Origin: Streptomyces antnestii
GTDB taxonomy: Bacteria > Actinomycetota > Actinomycetes > Streptomycetales > Streptomycetaceae
Length of the DNA stretch: 64,000 nt
NCBI RefSeq assembly: GCF_004005495.1
Contig: NZ_RZYA01000005.1
Location: forward strand, 62,001 to 126,000
Direction: 5' to 3'
In this document: positions 34,337 through 42,354 of the stretch, in pieces
How the letters are laid out: every line of letters begins with the position of its first letter
Position numbering within the stretch: the first letter of the stretch is position 1
Position numbers and translations under genes: made by a program
Notes under the pieces: generated by a model
Database searches by the model: none
The model's input: only the letters and a program-made list of their open reading frames with translations
What the model was told of the DNA's origin: nothing

Positions 34337-35047
34337 ATGACGGGCCGAGCGGCCGAACCCGAAGTGATCTGGGCGCGCCCCGAGCGCGCGGGACGTGGCC
34401 CGAAACCCGCGTACAGCAGGAACGACATCGCGGCGGCGGCCGTCAGGATCGCCGACGCGGACGGCATCGACGCGGTCTCGATGCGCCGCGTCGCCGGCGA
34501 ACTCGGCTGCGGCACCATGTCGCTCTACAACTACGTGCCGCGCAAGGAGGACCTGTACGAGCTCATGGTCGACGCGGTGAGCGCCGAGTACGACCTGTCG
34601 GCGCCCTCCGGTGACTGGCGCGCCGACCTGCTCGACGTCGCCCGCCAGGCCCGCGCCCTGATGCACCGGCACCCGTGGATGCCCCGCCTCATGTCACCCG
34701 TGTACGGCTTCAGCCCCAACGCCCTGCGCTACCTGGAGCACTGCATGGCCTGCCTCGAACCGGTCGACCTGCCGGCCGGGACGAAGATGGAGCTCATCGC
34801 GTCCCTGACCGGCGTCGTGACCTTCTACGTCGCCAACGAGATCGCCTCCGCCGAGCGGACCCGTTCGCTGCCGTGGTCCGAGGAGCAGGAGCAGGGCATG
34901 CGGATCGCGTACCTGGTGAGCCGGATCTCGACCGGTGAATACCCGCACCTGGCCGCCGCGTTCGCCGAGAGCACCGGACCCGTCGACCTGGAGGCCGCCT
35001 TCGAGCGGGCACTCGGGCGCGCGCTCGACGGTTTCGTGACCGACTGA
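34337..35047 (+). CDS. TetR-family regulator of the adjacent exporter
   Basis: 236 aa. The N-terminal helix-turn-helix is ADADGIDAVSMRRVAGELGCGTMSLYNYVPRKEDLYELM (about residues 38-76), and the C-terminal ligand domain is of the Tn10 TetR_C_1 kind (LMHRHPWMPRLMSPVYGFSPN). It is divergent from the DrrAB-like pair with two palindromes between, so it probably represses the exporter and itself until a ligand binds. Confidence 0.88.
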   Translation: MTGRAAEPEVIWARPERAGRGPKPAYSRNDIAAAAVRIADADGIDAVSMRRVAGELGCGTMSLYNYVPRKEDLYELMVDAVSAEYDLSAPSGDWRADLLDVARQARALMHRHPWMPRLMSPVYGFSPNALRYLEHCMACLEPVDLPAGTKMELIASLTGVVTFYVANEIASAERTRSLPWSEEQEQGMRIAYLVSRISTGEYPHLAAAFAESTGPVDLEAAFERALGRALDGFVTD

Positions 35048-35049
35048 CC

Positions 35050-36270
35050 TCAGATCAGCGCGAACTGGCCGCCCGGGCCCTCTTCGTGGTGGTCGAGGAC
35101 GGACGCGGGCCGTCGCGTGGTCTGCGCGGGCGGCAGGACACGGGCCCGCCGCAGGTCGGCCGCCGTGACGAGCGCAGTCGAGCCGGTGATCAACTCATCC
35201 TGGAGCGGGCGCAGTTCGGCGAGCAGCGCCAGGCCCGTGACGATCTCCAGGAGCTCCGAGGTCCAGGACTGCGGCCAGCCGCCGGGGCGGATCGCCGCGA
35301 GCGTGCCCGGCTCGGGGGCCGCGGTTCTGCGGGCGAACCACTGCTCGATCACCCGCACCCCGCTCACATGGAAGTCCCAGGCCGCGGCCGGGACGGGGGA
35401 GATGCGGCCGTCGCCGACGAGCAGGGCCTCCTCCTCGCGGTCGTAGAGCAGGTCGGCGGGGGAGGCGGGGAGCGGGGCGCGCACGTACGGGCGGCGGCCG
35501 CCGGGGAGTTTGGGACGGTCGCCCTCACCACCCCGGCGCAGCAGCCACAGGATCCGCTCGCCGAGCGCCGTGCCCGAGGCCCAGACATCGGCGTCGTCCG
35601 GGAGCGGCACGCGGGGGCCCTGGGGCGATGGGCGCGCCGCGGCGAGGATCCAGGCGAGCAGGTCCCGCGCCTCGACCGGGTGCCCGAACCGTCCCGCGAG
35701 CTCCGTGAGAAGACCGGGCGTCACATTGGGTTCCCGGCCTCCGGGGCGCCGGTAGAGCGGGCGGATGCGGCCGGGGCGTCCCGCCGGGGAGCGGCCCTCG
35801 GGCAGGATCGCGCAGGCGAGCACCGCGGGACCGCCCGCCCCGGGCACGAACCCCTGCTCGACGAGGAACAGCTGGCTGTCGTCGGCCACCCGCCACAGCT
35901 CGGGCCGCGCCGCGTCGATCAGCCGGTGGTCCGGTATCAGCCACTGCTCGTCGAAGGGGGCGTGCAGCACACGGACGGGGTCGGGGCAGGGGCCCTCGGC
36001 GTGCGTCAGATCGTCCGTCGACGTGTGCCGGCCGGGCAGTTGCGCGACGGCCGTGCGCAGGGTGCGGGCCCGGCTCGGTTCGAGCAGCCTCTCGCGGTCC
36101 GGCCCCGTGGCCCGGACGAACGCGGCCCAACGGGCCTTCAGGGACGCCGGGTCCGGCGCCATCGGCCAGGTGCGGCCGAGGCGCAGCGGCTGGACGGACC
36201 ACGGCACGAGGTCCGCGAGCAGCGGCGCGTCAACAAGGCTTGCGTGGCTGTCGGGCGTCACGCCGGGCAT
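35050..36270 (-). CDS. Orphan protein resembling the C-terminal domain of type ISP restriction-modification enzymes
   Basis: 406 aa. Conserved stretches are LVPWSVQPLRLGRTWPMAPDP, VRVLHAPFDEQWLIPDHRLIDAARPELWRV, RIRPLYRRPGGREPN and SPADLLYDREEEALLVGDGRISPVPA. The family is labelled type ISP restriction/modification enzyme in Streptomyces annotation as I recall it. No helicase, nuclease or methyltransferase motif (DEAD, NPPY) is present, so the protein cannot itself restrict or methylate. It stands alone with no RM gene nearby. Its real role may be DNA binding or something unrelated to restriction. Confidence 0.65.
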   Translation of the reverse strand: MPGVTPDSHASLVDAPLLADLVPWSVQPLRLGRTWPMAPDPASLKARWAAFVRATGPDRERLLEPSRARTLRTAVAQLPGRHTSTDDLTHAEGPCPDPVRVLHAPFDEQWLIPDHRLIDAARPELWRVADDSQLFLVEQGFVPGAGGPAVLACAILPEGRSPAGRPGRIRPLYRRPGGREPNVTPGLLTELAGRFGHPVEARDLLAWILAAARPSPQGPRVPLPDDADVWASGTALGERILWLLRRGGEGDRPKLPGGRRPYVRAPLPASPADLLYDREEEALLVGDGRISPVPAAAWDFHVSGVRVIEQWFARRTAAPEPGTLAAIRPGGWPQSWTSELLEIVTGLALLAELRPLQDELITGSTALVTAADLRRARVLPPAQTTRRPASVLDHHEEGPGGQFALI

Positions 36271-36282
36271 CGTACGACGCGG

Positions 36283-37032
36283 TCAGTGCGCGTCGAGGGT
36301 GACCGTGAAGGAGAACCGGTCGCCGCGGTAGTGGATGACGGCGACGTCGAGCGCCTGCCCGTCCTCGTCGTAGGTGATGCCCGTGTAGTGCAGGATCGGG
36401 CTGAGCAGCGGCACCTGGAGAAGGCGGGCCGTCTCCGGGTCCGCGAGCCGGGCCTCGACGGTGTCCGTGATCCGGCTGATCCGCACCCCGACGACGTCGC
36501 GCAGCACCTTCGTCATCGGCCAGCGCACCAGGTCGTCCAGATCGACGCGGTCGGCGAGGTCGGCCCGGATGTAGTTACGGGCGTGGTTCGTCGGCTCGCC
36601 GGTCTTCTCGTCGCAGCGCAGCCGGTGATACGTCGCCACGGTCCGGGCGTCCGGGAAGTGCTCGGCGAGCGCCGAAGGCACCGGCACCGTGCCGTGGTCG
36701 AGCAGTTCGGTGGTCATGCCGGACTGCTGGGCCACGATGGCGTCGACCGACCCGAGCAGCCGCACGGGCGCGCCACGGCGCGCGTCCGGCTCGATGAACG
36801 TGCCGCGCCTGCGGTGCCGGGTGATGAGCCCCTCGTCCTCCAGCTCCTTCAGCGCCTGCCGCATGGTCAGGACGCTCACCCCGTAGTGCCCCGCTAGCTG
36901 CTCCTCGGTGGGCAGGCGCAGCGGGTCGTCGGGGGAGCGCCCGAGTATCGAGGCGCGCAGGGACTGCGACACCTGATACCAGAGGGGCAGCTTGCGGTTC
37001 AGGACGATCGAATCCGGAGCGAAGGAGGTCAC
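36283..37032 (-). CDS. GntR-family regulator with UTRA ligand domain (HutC type)
   Basis: 249 aa from GTG, with a GAAGGAGGT-like region nearby on the opposite strand only, so the start is moderately certain. The winged helix (LPLWYQVSQSLRASILG, LPTEEQLAGHYGVSVLTMRQALKELEDEG) covers about residues 10-75, and a UTRA domain (about 95-245) ends with IHYRGDRFSFTVTLDAH. It follows hmgA on the same strand after a 220-bp repeat-filled gap and is a plausible regulator of homogentisate breakdown. Confidence 0.85.
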   Translation of the reverse strand: MTSFAPDSIVLNRKLPLWYQVSQSLRASILGRSPDDPLRLPTEEQLAGHYGVSVLTMRQALKELEDEGLITRHRRRGTFIEPDARRGAPVRLLGSVDAIVAQQSGMTTELLDHGTVPVPSALAEHFPDARTVATYHRLRCDEKTGEPTNHARNYIRADLADRVDLDDLVRWPMTKVLRDVVGVRISRITDTVEARLADPETARLLQVPLLSPILHYTGITYDEDGQALDVAVIHYRGDRFSFTVTLDAH

Positions 37033-37120
37033 GGGGTTATCCGTATCTGTCGCGGGCGCGCGATGCAATGCCGGTCCCGGGGGGCGGGAATCGTCTGCGG
37101 CTCCGGTGGGGGCTTGTTGC

Positions 37121-37215
37121 GCAGTTCCCCGCGCCCCTAAAGGCATGCGCTGCGCGCAGCCTTCCCCGATGAGATGCCGCACGCAGTGCGCATCTCAGGG
37201 GCGCGGGGCTGTGTC
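37121..37215. repeat. Nested hairpin intergenic repeat, GGGGCGCGGGG family
   Basis: Outer arms CCCCGCGCCCCT (37127-37138) and AGGGGCGCGGGG (37197-37208) are perfect over 12 bp. Inside, GAGATG (37171-37176) pairs with CATCTC (37191-37196), extended by CGCAC/GTGCG. The sequence and the following GGCTCCGCCGCGGGGCGCG are a common Streptomyces intergenic repeat in my recollection. Confidence 0.75.
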
Positions 37216-37253
37216 TATTAGCGGCTCCGCCGCGGGGCGCGACCAGCCCCCGC

Positions 37254-38591
37254 TCACCCGCGCCCGAAATGCCGCTCAAGCCCCCGCCACACGTCGTCGT
37301 AGCCGCGCTGCAGGTGCCCCGCCTCCGCGGCCTGTCGCGCCAGCGACACCGGCCAGCGCGTCTCGAACATGAACGCAAGGCCGTCATCGATCTTCTGCGG
37401 ACGCAGCTCCGCCGCGCTGGCCTTGTCGAACGTCTCCCGGTCGGGCCCGTGCGCGGACATCATGTTGTGCAGCGAACCACCGCCCGGCACAAACCCTTCG
37501 GCCTTCGCGTCGTACGCCCCCTCGATCAGGCCCATGTACTCGCTCATGACGTTCCGGTGGAAGTACGGCGGCCGGAACGTGTCCTCGCCGACCAGCCAGC
37601 GCGGCGCGAACACCACGAAGTCCACGCCCGCGAGCCCCGGGGTGTCGCTGGGCGACGTCAGGACCGTGAAGATCGACGGGTCCGGGTGGTCGTAGCTGAT
37701 CGACCCGACGGCGTTGAAGCGACGCAGGTCGTACGCGTACGGAACATGGTTGCCGTGCCAGGCGACGACGTCGAGCGGCGAGTGGTCGTAGGTGGCGGTC
37801 CAGAGGTTTCCGCAGAACTTGTTCACCACCTCCACCGGTCCCTCGGTGTCCTCGTACGCGGCGACGGGGGCCCTGAAGTCCCGGGCGTTCGCCAGGCCGT
37901 TGGCGCCGATCGGGCCGAGGTCGGGGAGGCGGAAGGGGGCGCCGTAGTTCTCGCACACGTAGCCGCGGGCGGTCGGGCTCTGCCCGCCGTCCGGCACAGT
38001 GTCGAGAAGGTCGACGCCGAAGCGGACGCCGCGCGGGACGAGCGCGATGTGGCCCGGCTCGACGGCCAGCAGGCCGAACTCGGTGCGCAGCAGCAGGCCG
38101 CCGCGCTCGGGGACGATCAGCAGCTCGCCGTCCGCGTCGCTGAACACCCGGTCCGTCATGGAGGAGTTGGCGTGGTAGAGGTGCACGGCCATGCCCTCGC
38201 GCCGGCTCGCGTCACCGTTCCCGCCGACCGTCCACAGGCCCGCCAGGAAGTCCGTGCCGGGTGCCGGCTCGGGCAGCGGGTTCCAGCGCAGCCGGTTGGG
38301 GTCGGGGACCGACTCGGTGAAGGGGCCGGTGCGGAGCGCGCCGTTGTCCGTGCGCACGAACGCCGGGTGCGCGGCCGAGGGGCGGATCCGGTACAGCCAC
38401 GAACGCCGGTTCTGCGCCCGCGGCTCGGTGAACGCGGTGCCGCTCAACTGCTCCGCGTAGAGGCCGAGCGGGGCGCGCTGCGGCGAGTTGCGGCCGTCGG
38501 GCAGGGCGCCGGGCACCGCCTCCGAGCTGTGCTCGTTGCCGAAGCCCGAGAGGTGGGCGAGCCCCTCGGCGGTCTTCCTCACGTCACGCAT
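37254..38591 (-). CDS. hmgA: Homogentisate 1,2-dioxygenase
   Basis: 445 aa, the usual bacterial length. [19 protein letters not shown] at the start and [33 protein letters not shown] in the middle are diagnostic. The His/Glu ligands for non-haem iron lie in [17 protein letters not shown] and [16 protein letters not shown]. It opens the ring of homogentisate to maleylacetoacetate in tyrosine and phenylalanine catabolism. ATG 38591 has GGGAG upstream. Divergent from a small membrane protein, with a two-copy direct repeat in the promoter region. hmgB/hmgC-type genes are not adjacent. Confidence 0.97.
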   Translation of the reverse strand: MRDVRKTAEGLAHLSGFGNEHSSEAVPGALPDGRNSPQRAPLGLYAEQLSGTAFTEPRAQNRRSWLYRIRPSAAHPAFVRTDNGALRTGPFTESVPDPNRLRWNPLPEPAPGTDFLAGLWTVGGNGDASRREGMAVHLYHANSSMTDRVFSDADGELLIVPERGGLLLRTEFGLLAVEPGHIALVPRGVRFGVDLLDTVPDGGQSPTARGYVCENYGAPFRLPDLGPIGANGLANARDFRAPVAAYEDTEGPVEVVNKFCGNLWTATYDHSPLDVVAWHGNHVPYAYDLRRFNAVGSISYDHPDPSIFTVLTSPSDTPGLAGVDFVVFAPRWLVGEDTFRPPYFHRNVMSEYMGLIEGAYDAKAEGFVPGGGSLHNMMSAHGPDRETFDKASAAELRPQKIDDGLAFMFETRWPVSLARQAAEAGHLQRGYDDVWRGLERHFGRG

Positions 38592-38608
38592 GTCGCTCCC
38601 TCGTCCCT

Positions 38609-38636
38609 GATTCCTATGCTTAACCGTAGGATTCCT
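38609..38636 (-). promoter_or_regulatory. Direct repeat AGGAATC, 21 bp apart, upstream of hmgA
   Basis: GATTCCT at 38609-38615 and again at 38630-38636 (AGGAATC on the coding strand) are spaced exactly two helical turns, and partly overlap TCCTA/TAGGA inverted arms. Candidate regulator site for hmgA. Confidence 0.5.
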
Positions 38637-38691
38637 GTTTTCCTCGCGCAAGGGGGCCCGCGGAGCTGAACAGTCCTCTACTCTCCGGGGA

Positions 38692-39234
38692 ATGCCGTGG
38701 ACGACGCCGGGCCTGTCGTGGATGCGGGTGGCACTCTTCGCCGCCCTCGCGCTCTGCGCCGTGCTCGTGGGCGTCGTGGCCTGCGGCGGAGGAGGCGGCC
38801 ACGCGCCGCGACAGGTCGGCCGGCTCCTGGAGACGGCCGACGAGGAGGGGCACCGCTATCGACAGATCGACCAACAGGACGCACCGGAAGTCGGGGTCGA
38901 GGTGACGACCGACACCGGAAAGGGCTGGGACGTCCGGCTCGCCCTGCGCCGCTTCAGCTTCAGCCCCGCCCGCACGGCCCCCGGGTCCGCCGTCGCCGGG
39001 CACGGCTACGCCCAGCTGTACCTCGACGGCAGGCCGGTCGCCCGGCTGCGCGCCGACGGGTACCGCCTGCCCCTGACCCGCGTCACCCGGGGCACCCACC
39101 ACGTGACCGCCCGCCTCTACGCCGACGACCGCACGGTGTGGGCCGTCGAGGGCCGGCCCGTCGAGGCGACCGCGGACCTCACGGCGTCGGGCGCGGACAC
39201 CACGCCCGACGCCACCGGCACGGGGAGCAAGTGA
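38692..39234 (+). CDS. Small membrane-anchored hypothetical protein
   Basis: 180 aa. One hydrophobic helix ([24 protein letters not shown], about residues 13-36) is followed by a predicted extracytoplasmic region with repeated beta-like stretches ([31 protein letters not shown]). VVAC at about residue 31 could be a lipobox, but the n-region is long. No family recognised. GTGA overlap with the downstream TetR gene couples the two. Confidence 0.65.
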   Translation: MPWTTPGLSWMRVALFAALALCAVLVGVVACGGGGGHAPRQVGRLLETADEEGHRYRQIDQQDAPEVGVEVTTDTGKGWDVRLALRRFSFSPARTAPGSAVAGHGYAQLYLDGRPVARLRADGYRLPLTRVTRGTHHVTARLYADDRTVWAVEGRPVEATADLTASGADTTPDATGTGSK

Positions 39235-39902
39235 CGGCCATGGACCCCGTACCGATTGACCCCGTACCGATGGACCCGATACCGATGGACCCCGTACCCC
39301 ACCCGGCATCCCTGCGCCGCGCGCCCGTCCAGCAGCGCAGCGCCGAACGCCTCAGCCGGATACTCGACTCCTGCGCCCAACTGCTCGACGAGGGCGGCTA
39401 CGAGGCGCTCAGCACCCGGGACGTGGCGGGCCGCGCAGGCGTGCCCATCGGCTCCGTGTACCGCTTCTTCGGCAACAAGCGCGCCCTCGTCGCCGCCCTC
39501 GCCGAGCGCAACCTGGCGCGCTACGCCGAGCGGATCACCGAGCGGATGACGTTGATCCCCGAGGGCGACTGGCGGGCCGCGATGGACGCCGTCCTCGACG
39601 AGTACCTCGCCATGAAGCGCACGGCCCCCGGCTTCTCCCTCATCGACTTCGGCAACCAGATCCCCGTCGGCGCACCCGACGCCGACCCCAACCATGTCCT
39701 CGTCGAGCGCCTGACCGGACTGCTCGCCGGTCACCTCGGCCGCACCCCCGACGCCACCCTGCGCCGTTCGTTCCTGGTCGCCGTCGAGTCGGCGGACGCC
39801 CTGGTCAGACTCGCCTTCCGGCTCGACCCGGCGGGCGACGAGGGCGTCATCGCGGAGACGCGGGAACTGCTCCACGCCTATCTGGCAAGGGTGTTGGACT
39901 GA
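39231..39902 (+). CDS. TetR-family regulator with N-terminal DPVP repeats
   Basis: 223 aa from GTG 39231, which overlaps the upstream stop and has GGGGAG 5 nt before it; the ATG at 39240 is the alternative. The first 25 residues are four xDPxP pentapeptides encoded by a 15-bp repeat. A helix-turn-helix follows (LDEGGYEALSTRDVAGRAGVPIGSVYRFFGNKRALV, about residues 52-87) and a ligand domain. TACCG-GT-CGGTA, 37 bp after its stop, is a probable operator before the molybdoenzyme gene. Confidence 0.87.
   Translation: MTAMDPVPIDPVPMDPIPMDPVPHPASLRRAPVQQRSAERLSRILDSCAQLLDEGGYEALSTRDVAGRAGVPIGSVYRFFGNKRALVAALAERNLARYAERITERMTLIPEGDWRAAMDAVLDEYLAMKRTAPGFSLIDFGNQIPVGAPDADPNHVLVERLTGLLAGHLGRTPDATLRRSFLVAVESADALVRLAFRLDPAGDEGVIAETRELLHAYLARVLD
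39240..39299 (+). repeat. 15-bp coding minisatellite at the TetR N-terminus
   Basis: Four 15-bp units (ATGGACCCCGTACCG and variants) encode MDPVP, IDPVP, MDPIP and MDPVP. Confidence 0.93.
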
Positions 39903-39938
39903 GGGACAGGTTCATGGGCAAGGACTGCCCAACATGCC

Positions 39939-39950
39939 TACCGGTCGGTA
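39939..39950. promoter_or_regulatory. TetR-type palindrome TACCG-GT-CGGTA
   Basis: Perfect 5-bp arms around GT, located 46 bp before the molybdoenzyme ATG. Matches the common ACCG-NN-CGGT form of TetR operators; the adjacent TetR (39231) is the obvious candidate. Confidence 0.55.
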
Positions 39951-39995
39951 TCCTCGCGGTGTCCGTGCGTACCGCCGCCCGCCAGGGGAGTACCC

Positions 39996-42224
39996 ATGTC
40001 CCGTACCGCCCTCCGCATCTGCCCGCTCTGCGAAGCCACCTGCGGGCTCACCCTCACCATCGAGGGGACGCGGGTGACCGGCGCGCGAGGCGACCGCGAC
40101 GACGTGTTCAGCCGGGGCTTCATCTGCCCGAAGGGCGCCTCCTTCGGTGCCGCCGACGCCGACCCCGACCGGCTCACCGGACCCCTGGTGCGGCGGAACG
40201 GCCGCCTCCAGGAGGCGAGCTGGGACGAGGCGTTCGACGCCGTCGCCGAAGGCCTGCGGCCCCTCATCGAGACGTACGGGCCGCACGCCGTCGGCGTCGT
40301 CCTCGGCAACCCGAACGTGCACACCATGGCCGGTGCCCTCTACCCGCCCGTCCTCCTCGGCGCCCTCGGCACCCGCAGCCTGTTCACCGCCAGCACCGTC
40401 GACCAGATGCCCAAACACGTCTCCAGCGGACTCCTCTTCGGCGACGCCAATGCCATTCCTGTGCCCGACCTCGACCGGACCGGCCATCTGCTCCTCATCG
40501 GCGCCAATCCCCTGGAGTCCAACGGCAGCCTGTGCACCGCCCCCGACTTCCCCGGCAAGCTCAAGGCCCTGCGCGCCCGTGGCGGCACCCTGACCGTCAT
40601 CGACCCGCGCACCACCCGCACGGCCCGGCTCGCCGACCGGCACCTCGCGATCAGGCCCGGCACCGACGCGCTCCTCCTCGCCGCCATGACGCACGTCCTG
40701 TTCGACGAGAAGCTCGCCGACCCCGGCCCCCACCTGACGGGACACCTCGAAGGACTCGACGAACTCGCCGACGCCGTACGGGACTTCACCCCCGAAGCCG
40801 TGTCCGCGCACTGCGACATCGACGCCGGCGTCATCCGGCAGCTCGCCCGCGACCTCGCCGCCGCGCCCACCGCCGCCGTATACGGCCGCATCGGCAGCAG
40901 CACCGTCACCTTCGGCACGCTCACCAGCTGGCTCGTCGACGTACTGAACATCCTCACCGGCAACCTCGACCGGCCCGGCGGCGCCCTCTTCCCGCTCGCC
41001 GCCACCGACCGCGCACCGCGGCCCGCCACCCCCGGCAAGGGGTTCACGCTCGGCCGCTGGCGGAGCAGGGTCAGCGGCCACCCCGAGGCCAAGGGGGAGC
41101 TGCCCCTCGCCGCGCTCGCCGAGGAGATCGACACCCCGGGCGACGGCGCCGTCCGCGCCGTGATCGCCATCGCCGCCAACCCCGTCCTGTCCGCACCCGA
41201 CGGCGACCGTCTCGACCGCGCGCTCGACTCCCTCGACTTCATGGTCAGCGTCGACCCCTACCTGAACGAGACCTCGCGCCACGCACACGTCGTCCTGCCG
41301 CCGCCCCCGCCGTCCCGCAGCGCCCACCACGACTTCGCCTTCAACACGCTCGCCGTGCGCAACCAGGTCCGCTACACGCGCCCCGCCGTCCCCCTCGACG
41401 AGGGCCGCATGGCGGAGACCGAGATCCTGGCCCGCCTCGTCCTCGCCGCGACCGGCATGCACGGCGCCGACCCCGCCGCCGTCGACGCCATGGTGATCGA
41501 CCGGAACCTCGCCAAGGCCGTCGCCGACCCGCACTCCGCCGTCCACGGCCGCGACCCCGCCGACCTCGCCGTGCGGCTCACCGGCGAGAGCGGACCCGAG
41601 CGCCGCCTCGACCTGATGCTCCGCCTCGGCCCCTACGGCGACGGCTTCGGCGCACAGCCCGACGGGCTCACCCTCGCCCGGCTCCTCGACCACCCGCATG
41701 GCATCGACCTGGGTCCGCTGAAGCCCCGTATCCCCGCCAACCTGAAGACCCGTTCCGGCCGGATCGAACTCCTGCCCGCGCCCATCGCCGACGACCTGCC
41801 GCGCCTGCGCGCCGCCCTGGACACCCGACAGGACGGCCTCGTCCTCGTCGGCCGCCGCCATCTGCGCTCCAACAACAGCTGGATGCACAACATCCCCGCC
41901 CTCACCGGCGGATCCAACCGCTGCACCCTGCACGTCCACCCCGACGACGCGGCCCGCCTCGGCCTCACGGACGGGCTGCCCGCGCTCGTGCGGTCGGCCG
42001 GGGGGCAGGTCGCCGCCCCGGTCGAGGTCACCGACGCCGTACGCCGGGGAGTCGTCAGCCTGCCCCACGGCTGGGGCCACGACCGGCCCGGCACGCGCCT
42101 GACCGTCGCCGCCCAGGACCCCGGAGTCAACGTCAACCAGCTCCTCGACGGCACCCTCCTCGACCCGCTCTCCGGCAACGCCGTGCTCAACGGAATCCCC
42201 GTCGACGTACACCCAAGCCTGTGA
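39996..42224 (+). CDS. Molybdopterin oxidoreductase (DMSO reductase family) with N-terminal 4Fe-4S site
   Basis: 742 aa. Cys9, Cys12, Cys16 (CPLCEATC) and Cys44 (FICPKG) form the 4Fe-4S site. The Mo-bis-MGD domains follow: IGANPLESNG, VIDPRTTRTA and the C-terminal RRHLRSNNSWMHNIPAL and LPHGWGHDRPG stretches that bind the cofactor. No Tat signal, so it is cytoplasmic. Sister proteins include formate dehydrogenase-like and assimilatory reductases; the substrate is not clear. Single gene with no electron-transfer subunit adjacent, controlled probably by the upstream TetR. Confidence 0.9.
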   Translation: MSRTALRICPLCEATCGLTLTIEGTRVTGARGDRDDVFSRGFICPKGASFGAADADPDRLTGPLVRRNGRLQEASWDEAFDAVAEGLRPLIETYGPHAVGVVLGNPNVHTMAGALYPPVLLGALGTRSLFTASTVDQMPKHVSSGLLFGDANAIPVPDLDRTGHLLLIGANPLESNGSLCTAPDFPGKLKALRARGGTLTVIDPRTTRTARLADRHLAIRPGTDALLLAAMTHVLFDEKLADPGPHLTGHLEGLDELADAVRDFTPEAVSAHCDIDAGVIRQLARDLAAAPTAAVYGRIGSSTVTFGTLTSWLVDVLNILTGNLDRPGGALFPLAATDRAPRPATPGKGFTLGRWRSRVSGHPEAKGELPLAALAEEIDTPGDGAVRAVIAIAANPVLSAPDGDRLDRALDSLDFMVSVDPYLNETSRHAHVVLPPPPPSRSAHHDFAFNTLAVRNQVRYTRPAVPLDEGRMAETEILARLVLAATGMHGADPAAVDAMVIDRNLAKAVADPHSAVHGRDPADLAVRLTGESGPERRLDLMLRLGPYGDGFGAQPDGLTLARLLDHPHGIDLGPLKPRIPANLKTRSGRIELLPAPIADDLPRLRAALDTRQDGLVLVGRRHLRSNNSWMHNIPALTGGSNRCTLHVHPDDAARLGLTDGLPALVRSAGGQVAAPVEVTDAVRRGVVSLPHGWGHDRPGTRLTVAAQDPGVNVNQLLDGTLLDPLSGNAVLNGIPVDVHPSL

Positions 42225-42252
42225 CCTGGAGTTCTGCGCTTATTGCTCGCAT

Positions 42253-42269
42253 GTCAACATCTTGTTAAC
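42253..42269. promoter_or_regulatory. Inverted repeat GTCAACA-TCT-TGTTAAC before the citrate-type transporter
   Basis: Seven-base arms with one mismatch around a 3-base centre, about 86 bp before the transporter ATG. Operator candidate; the binding protein is unknown. Confidence 0.4.
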
Positions 42270-42354
42270 GCTTGAGCGCGCGCCCTAACGTCTCGCTGAC
42301 CGCCTCCCCAGGCGAAGTTCAAAAGTTCGACGGCGAACGATAGGAACCCACCCC

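Noticed and set aside
35050..36270. Complete restriction-modification system
   Set aside because: No nuclease, helicase or methyltransferase motifs in the protein or nearby.
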